From: Sarcocystis neurona
Taxonomy: Eukaryota; Apicomplexa; Conoidasida; Eucoccidiorida; Sarcocystidae
Direction of reading: 5' to 3'
Length of the DNA stretch: 64,000 nucleotides
Assembly: GCA_000727475.1 (NCBI GenBank)
Contig: KL647303.1
Span: forward strand, 1,887,843-1,951,842
Position numbers and translations under genes: made by a program. Shown piece after piece: positions 58,697 to 64,000 of this stretch. The notes beneath the pieces were generated by a model. The model was given only the letters and a program-made list of their open reading frames with translations, made no database searches and was not told the origin of the DNA. How positions within the stretch are numbered: the first letter of the stretch is position 1; each line of letters opens with the position of its first letter.

Positions 58697-59929
58697 CTGC
58701 GATGAAAAGAAGTAGCTGACTGTCTCCCTCCGCTGCTGGTGCTGCTTCTTGTGTTGCCCTGCTCTCTGTGCTGGGACCGGCCGCTGCTGCCTGTTCGCGT
58801 GATTTCGGCCCCTGCTCTCGGGACCCTGCAGCTCCTGTAGCTCTTCTGCGGCGGCTGGTGTGCTGAAATGCCGCAGTAGGGTCTGCTTCTCCGGGTGCTG
58901 TGCTGCGGTGGTGGTCGTGCTGCGGAGCCTGTGTGTGCGCAGCAGACGGCCTTCCCAGGGACGAGCACGGGAGGACTGCGTAGACGCCCAGAACGGCAGC
59001 AGAGTACCTTCTTCACAACGCGAGTCGCTGCTGCTGCTGCTGTAGTTGCTGTCAGAGCAGCCACAGGCAGCACCGGCAGCAACAATAGCAGCCGGCAACG
59101 AGGCTGGGCGGCAGCAGCAGCAGTGGCACCTGCACCAGGACACTGCGAGGGAAATAAGAAGCCTGGAGAGACGGTGTGGAAGGTTCGCAGAGCGGCCTGG
59201 CGGAAGCGCAGCAGGAAGAAGGAGGCAGCACAGCAGTGGAAGACGCGTTCCTCTTCGTGGTGGCGGTGTTCGCGTGCTACGGCAGGAGGGAAGAACGCGT
59301 GTATGGGAACGCGCCTCCACAGGACACGCGTTTCAACGCAAAAACCCAGAAGTCTCTACACCAAAGTGAAAAGAAGAACAAACCATGCACAAATCCTTAT
59401 GAGAATACCACGCCGCGTGTCCTCTTGGTAGAAGCGCCGCTACTACCTACCCCCTCTCTCCTGCTGTGCTGGGGCACCGGGCAGCTGTGTTGCGCGCGTG
59501 CCCCGTCCTCCTGCTGCGTCTGCTGTTCCTAGTTGTTGCACTGACCCGTGTGGTGTGCTGGTCCTGTGCTGGAACAGCTGCTCCTCGTGGCCTGTTCGCA
59601 CCACTCCACCTCCTGCCGTCGTGTGGCGGGGCTCTCTATTGCTGCTGCTGCGGCTGCTATTGCTGTTGCTCTGGCCGCTATTGCTGCTGCTGCCTTGTGT
59701 TGCTGTATCGCCGGGGTCCGCGCTACGGTCGCTGTGCGGCTGCGGCTTCCGTTGCCGCCACGTGCGCCTTGTTGTTGCCGGTCATGCGGTGCTGCTGCAG
59801 CACTGCGCACGGTCCATCACAAAAAGTGCTGCAGCAGCTGACACGAGGGAAGAAGTGACTCCTAAGTGTCGGGCAGCACACGGGATCCACAGCGACAAAA
59901 GCAGCACGGACGCGACACATCTGTGGTGA

Positions 59930-62900
59930 AAGTAAAGTGCGCATGCACGCGGTTACGGTGCTGCCAATGCTCATACGTGTATGCATACCTCTTTATATAT
60001 TTACATACATCCCCTAGAAAATCCATTTATACGTGTGTGAGTGCAAATATTGTACTAACGGTGCTGCGAGACACTGAAACATAGCACTTTGTACATGTAC
60101 CACACCCATGTGTGGAGAGAGGGATCCACATATAAATAATGATATTTGTGTAGTACTATGTGGGCACAGACAAGACATACATACATACGTGTGTATATTG
60201 GGCGTACCAGTCTGCATGCGCAGACGAACACTGCCGCACACATGTGTGACGTATGAGTATAACCATAAGTGTGGGCAGGTAAATACATTACACAGGACAG
60301 CACGTGTAACGTACGCACGAAACCTGCATCTTTGACATGTGTACGAGTTGAGACACGTTCTCAGATACGGGTGTCCAGCGGTGGAGAGGGAACTAAACCT
60401 TATGATTAGCTACAGGAGATACGGACATGCAGATCTTCATCCAGACGTACCTACTTCTCTCCAAGGATCGACACGGGAGAAATATACGTGAATGTATACT
60501 CGACGGCACGTACATTGGATGTCTGTATAGAGCTACGTCTGAACATATGTGAACAAACACTTATATACACATGTTTGGGTATGTGCGCGCACACGTAAAC
60601 GACTTGCAAGTACACGTAGACACAGACGTGTGAACATATATATGTATATATATGTCTGTAAACATAGCTGTCCGTACGTGTAGATTTAGCTACAGATGTG
60701 ACTCTCTATGTGTGCATTTGTATATCTGTACGCGGATACTCGATGAGGCGCAAGAGGTTACCTCCCACGTACATACGTGAACGTAGTTGTGAGAGTGTGT
60801 ATTGCCCGGACGTACGTATGCGTTTACATATGCGTATCTGTGTTTCACACACATAAATACGTACGTACGTCTGTGTGAGTCTAACCATATATCGCTGTAC
60901 TATAGTCACGCGCTGATGTGCCCTTCCTATACTTGAGGTGTCTACTCTTGAGTCGACACACTGACGCTCGCCTCACGTGCTGCGTCATTTTTTGCACCGA
61001 CTGAAGAACACGTACTGTGACTACTGCGATCATGTGTGTGGACGGAAGGATTTTTTTATAAAATCATCAGCGACGAAGGCATCATGTAAGTCGCAGCAAG
61101 TATGAATGAAAGAGGAGCTCGACAGTGACTCCTCCAGATCGGATACGAAGTGACGGATGGTGAGACTGAAGTTGAAACACAGAAAGCAGCATCACAGCAA
61201 GTGACTACGAGGTCTATGCGGCGCTTAACATATATTCACAATATCCAGTGACTGCTTTTACCGCCCGGCCCCCCCAGGCACGCGTTATATTTGTACGTAT
61301 ATACGGGTATATGTATTTACGTATGTACAGACGTGGGTGGATACCTATTCATATCTAGATATACACGTATATGTTCGCATATGCCAACGTATGTAGAGAG
61401 AGACATGATGTACGTATATATGGGTACGTATCTGTGTGCGCGTCCAAGATAGAAAGAGGACAAGAAAATGACGGCGTTGAAGCCTGCACTAAAGCAGCAC
61501 TGAAGAATATTGTGTAAACGTATATTTGGGAACTTTATCTATTTCACTCCATTGTTTCCTAATTACCATTACAAGTGAAGTCGCGCTGTCCACTGAGGAA
61601 TGTTCTCCGGGCCGTTCGCGATCTACTGCTTTACCTCGTACTACCGTTCCGTCAGCCGACTGGTGCCTTTCCACGGCGCACCTACACACACTTGCGCAAA
61701 AACATGTACACGTGAATATAAAGAGCCACCTCGTACTCGCTGCTTACACTTGAAAGTAGTGAATCGTTTATAAACTCCATCCAGTGACTTGGACATTATC
61801 AGTGCTGTTGTTCACCACAGGTACTGGGTTTCCGCTACGGGGGGTGCTTCACCAGTCTGTAGCGGTTTTCACGGTAGCCCCTGCGCGCACAACTTCACAG
61901 GAGTGTACACACCTGGACGGGGAAACACAAGCCTGCATCTACGGACAGGTTTTTCTACACTGGAGGAGAAATATCGTGTGTATTTGCCAGGCGGCTGCTA
62001 GAGAAGGTAAGAAGAAGTTCGCGTAGACTGGTCACGGCCGTCGGACAGCAGGGACCCCAGGCCTCCTTCCCAGCAACATATGTAGACAGACTAATTAACG
62101 TTTCTTGCATCCTGGCGTTTGACGCGTAAGCGGGAAGAAAGCACGCTTTACTGAGATGTGCTCCTCTGTGTTTCAACGCTATAACTGATCGGTGAATGTT
62201 CTGAGCTTCACGCGACGGAATAACTTTACACCCCTGAGGAACATAGCACGAACAGCTTAAGTTGACTGCGAAACCTTCAAATACGCACAAGGACAAACAA
62301 CAAAGTCAGCTTGTCGTGCAAGAAGCAGGTCTAGTGCTTCTTTTTGAGAGTTCTTGTGTTGTGAAGTCCGGCAGTGAGCGGTTATGCCGCTTAGACTCTG
62401 CAGAAGACGGCGGTGACAGTCCCGTCAGAGAAGCCGCAGAACAACAGATCTTACACTCAACGCAAGAAAGTTTCCAACCTCCCTGTCTGCTACATTCTAT
62501 TTTCACACAGAGAACGGAGAAACACTGTCTCCACCGGCTTACCCGGATTAGCCCGTGCATAATATTATATATCTTGCCATGTGCAGCTTTGATATTTCCA
62601 ACCCACAGGTGACTACCCTCGTTCAGGAGGCTCAGGAGTGCGCGCGTACCACATACGATATCTGTCCGGATAAGGGGCATGCTAAACACTGCATGTTGTT
62701 TATATACGCGTGTACAGATCTTATGCGCGGGTATTCACACGTCGGTAAGAGTATACATACGCTTATATAGAGACTACGTACAAATAATCAGGCTCTACTT
62801 CCTACAGAGAGTCAGCCGCCATATACAGCTGCTCACAAACGAGGGAAGAGCATGCTCTTCCCTCCACGTAGGCCCTCCCCATTCTGCGCCATATATATAT

Positions 62901-63120
62901 ATATATATATACACATCTCTGTCACATATATATATATATAGATGCGTGACGCACGCTTTGTTTCTTCCACGAATCAGACATTCACGTGTTATTAAGGAGA
63001 TGCTTACAAATAGGCTCCAGGAAACGTGACTTGTTGCCGGTGTCCCGAAGCAGAGATACACGGTGAAGTCGTACCACGTGCAAAATACACCGCAGGAGTC
63101 AACTTTGTTCCCGAGTGAAG
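59930..63120. other. CAG-free segment, no confident gene
   Basis: The trinucleotide repeats that fill the rest of the window are absent. Composition is balanced to AT-rich, with TA/TG microsatellites at 60620-60660, 61290-61400 and 62890-62940. Short frames at 61784-62026 and 62262-62770 lack family resemblance. A GAGAAG|GTAAGAAG donor-like site lies at 62002-62015 on the plus strand. Confidence 0.5.
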
Positions 63121-63129
63121 GACGCATCA

Positions 63130-64000
63130 GCACCCTGCAGTCACTGAGTTTCATCTGCTGTTTTGCTGGTGCTGCCTTTGCAGCGTTTGGGTACTCCAGG
63201 ACTCTTGGCGGTGTTGCTGCGCTGCTTCTCTTTCGTCTCTCGGTGTTGCTGTGCTGCTTTTTCTTCCTGTCTCTTTGACTGTCCCCTGTATCTGCGATCA
63301 CGTACCGTCTTCGGTGGTACTGCAGGGAGTGGTCTGGTCACGCCCAGCCAACGTCGCGCTATCGCTGCGAACCCTGTTCCTGCTGTTGCTGTGGTGTGTT
63401 GCTGTGCCGCTAGTATAGATGCGTCTTAATTGTTTCCCTGCGATGCTTGCGCGGCTGCTACCGCAGACTCTGGCGACGACTTCATCGCCGCGTCTCTGCT
63501 GGAAAGGCTCTGTGATGCGACCTGAAATGACCTGAGCGTAGGGGGGTGTCCTGCGTGTGTGCTGCTGCTCTTTGCTGCCGGCCTTGGTGCTATTCCGGCC
63601 GTATGTACTCCACTACACACTGCTCGCCCTGGTGACCTCGGTGCTGCTGCTGCTGCTGGCCAAGCAGCAGAACAACCCTTCCTCACCACTGTCAGGCAGC
63701 AGCACACATTGTTGTGTCAACTGTTGCTGCTACTGTCGCTCACGCAGCGCAACAAGCTTCCTCTAAAACACGCAGTTGATCCGCCGCAGTTTCTACTTTT
63801 GCCACAACGTGATCCCTCAGGCAAACTGCATGGCCGCTCCTGCTGCTGCTGCCGCTCACCCTGCAGGTGTTTGTCTGCTACCGCTTGACTTTTCCGGCGG
63901 TCAGCTTCAACGAATGGCTTATTTATTTCAGCACGACGGTTAGAGCGAAATGTTTTATCGAAAGGAGGGAGAGCTTGGTTCCGAGCACTCCAGACACAAA
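63130..64000. other. CAG/CTG repeats resume; weak coding hints on both strands
   Basis: GCTGCTGCT-type sequence returns from about 63160. Plus frames are Leu/Cys-rich; one minus frame (63426-63707) ends in ASQSLSSRDAAMKSSPESAV followed by a stop at 63426. Neither is convincing, and the window ends before a gene could be completed. Confidence 0.25.

Noticed and set aside
1..64000. tRNA, rRNA or telomeric (TTTAGGG) repeats
   Set aside because: No T-loop GTTCGANTC context with a cloverleaf, no rRNA-like blocks and no telomeric heptamer runs were found by eye on either strand.

Overview
This is nuclear DNA of a coccidian apicomplexan, almost certainly an Eimeria species. The grounds are pervasive CAG/CTG trinucleotide arrays that cross exons, introns and intergenic DNA on both strands; homopolymeric Gln/Ala/Ser runs inside otherwise conserved proteins; intron-rich genes with GT..AG junctions; and long TA/CA-rich spacers. 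No bacterial gene structure, operon, CRISPR array, tRNA or rRNA gene was seen. The sequence is a draft scaffold with two runs of N (14927-15607 and 26136-26576).

Layout. 1-17 kb is CAG-saturated and holds several poorly recognisable minus-strand coding segments: a possible C-terminal fragment near 0.2-0.6 kb, a two-exon membrane or secreted protein at 3.1-5.2 kb, a 2,029-codon open frame at 6.7-12.8 kb, a Gln/His-rich frame running into the first gap, and a short exon at 16.5-16.9 kb. 18.2-19.7 kb (plus strand) holds a gene with a probable antibiotic-biosynthesis-monooxygenase-like (ABM) fold split by low-complexity inserts. 19.7-24.4 kb is mostly repeats with weak coding hints.

The centre of the window is one gene. 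From 56043 down to 24480 on the minus strand I reconstruct a complete DDB1 homologue (damage-specific DNA-binding protein 1, the adaptor of CUL4 ubiquitin ligases) in 16 exons over 31.6 kb. Eleven successive exon junctions (introns 5-15) are fixed by agreement of splice site, reading phase and alignment to canonical DDB1. The other four are approximate. The model encodes about 3,300 residues against about 1,140 in ordinary DDB1; the excess is Ser/Ala/Gln/Glu-rich inserts between propeller strands. The introns carry tandem repeats, large inverted repeats, a polypurine tract and a recurrent GTAC palindrome.

56-64 kb: upstream of DDB1 lie a cluster of GCATGC hexamers, a G-rich run and a 23-bp minisatellite. 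A probable minus-strand exon lies at 58.4-58.7 kb. After about 59.9 kb the CAG repeats stop for roughly 3 kb, then resume near 63.1 kb. This is a compositional break like the feature-rich/feature-poor segmentation known from Eimeria chromosomes.

Most long Leu-, Cys-, Ser- or Gln-rich open frames here are shadows of CAG arrays and were left out.
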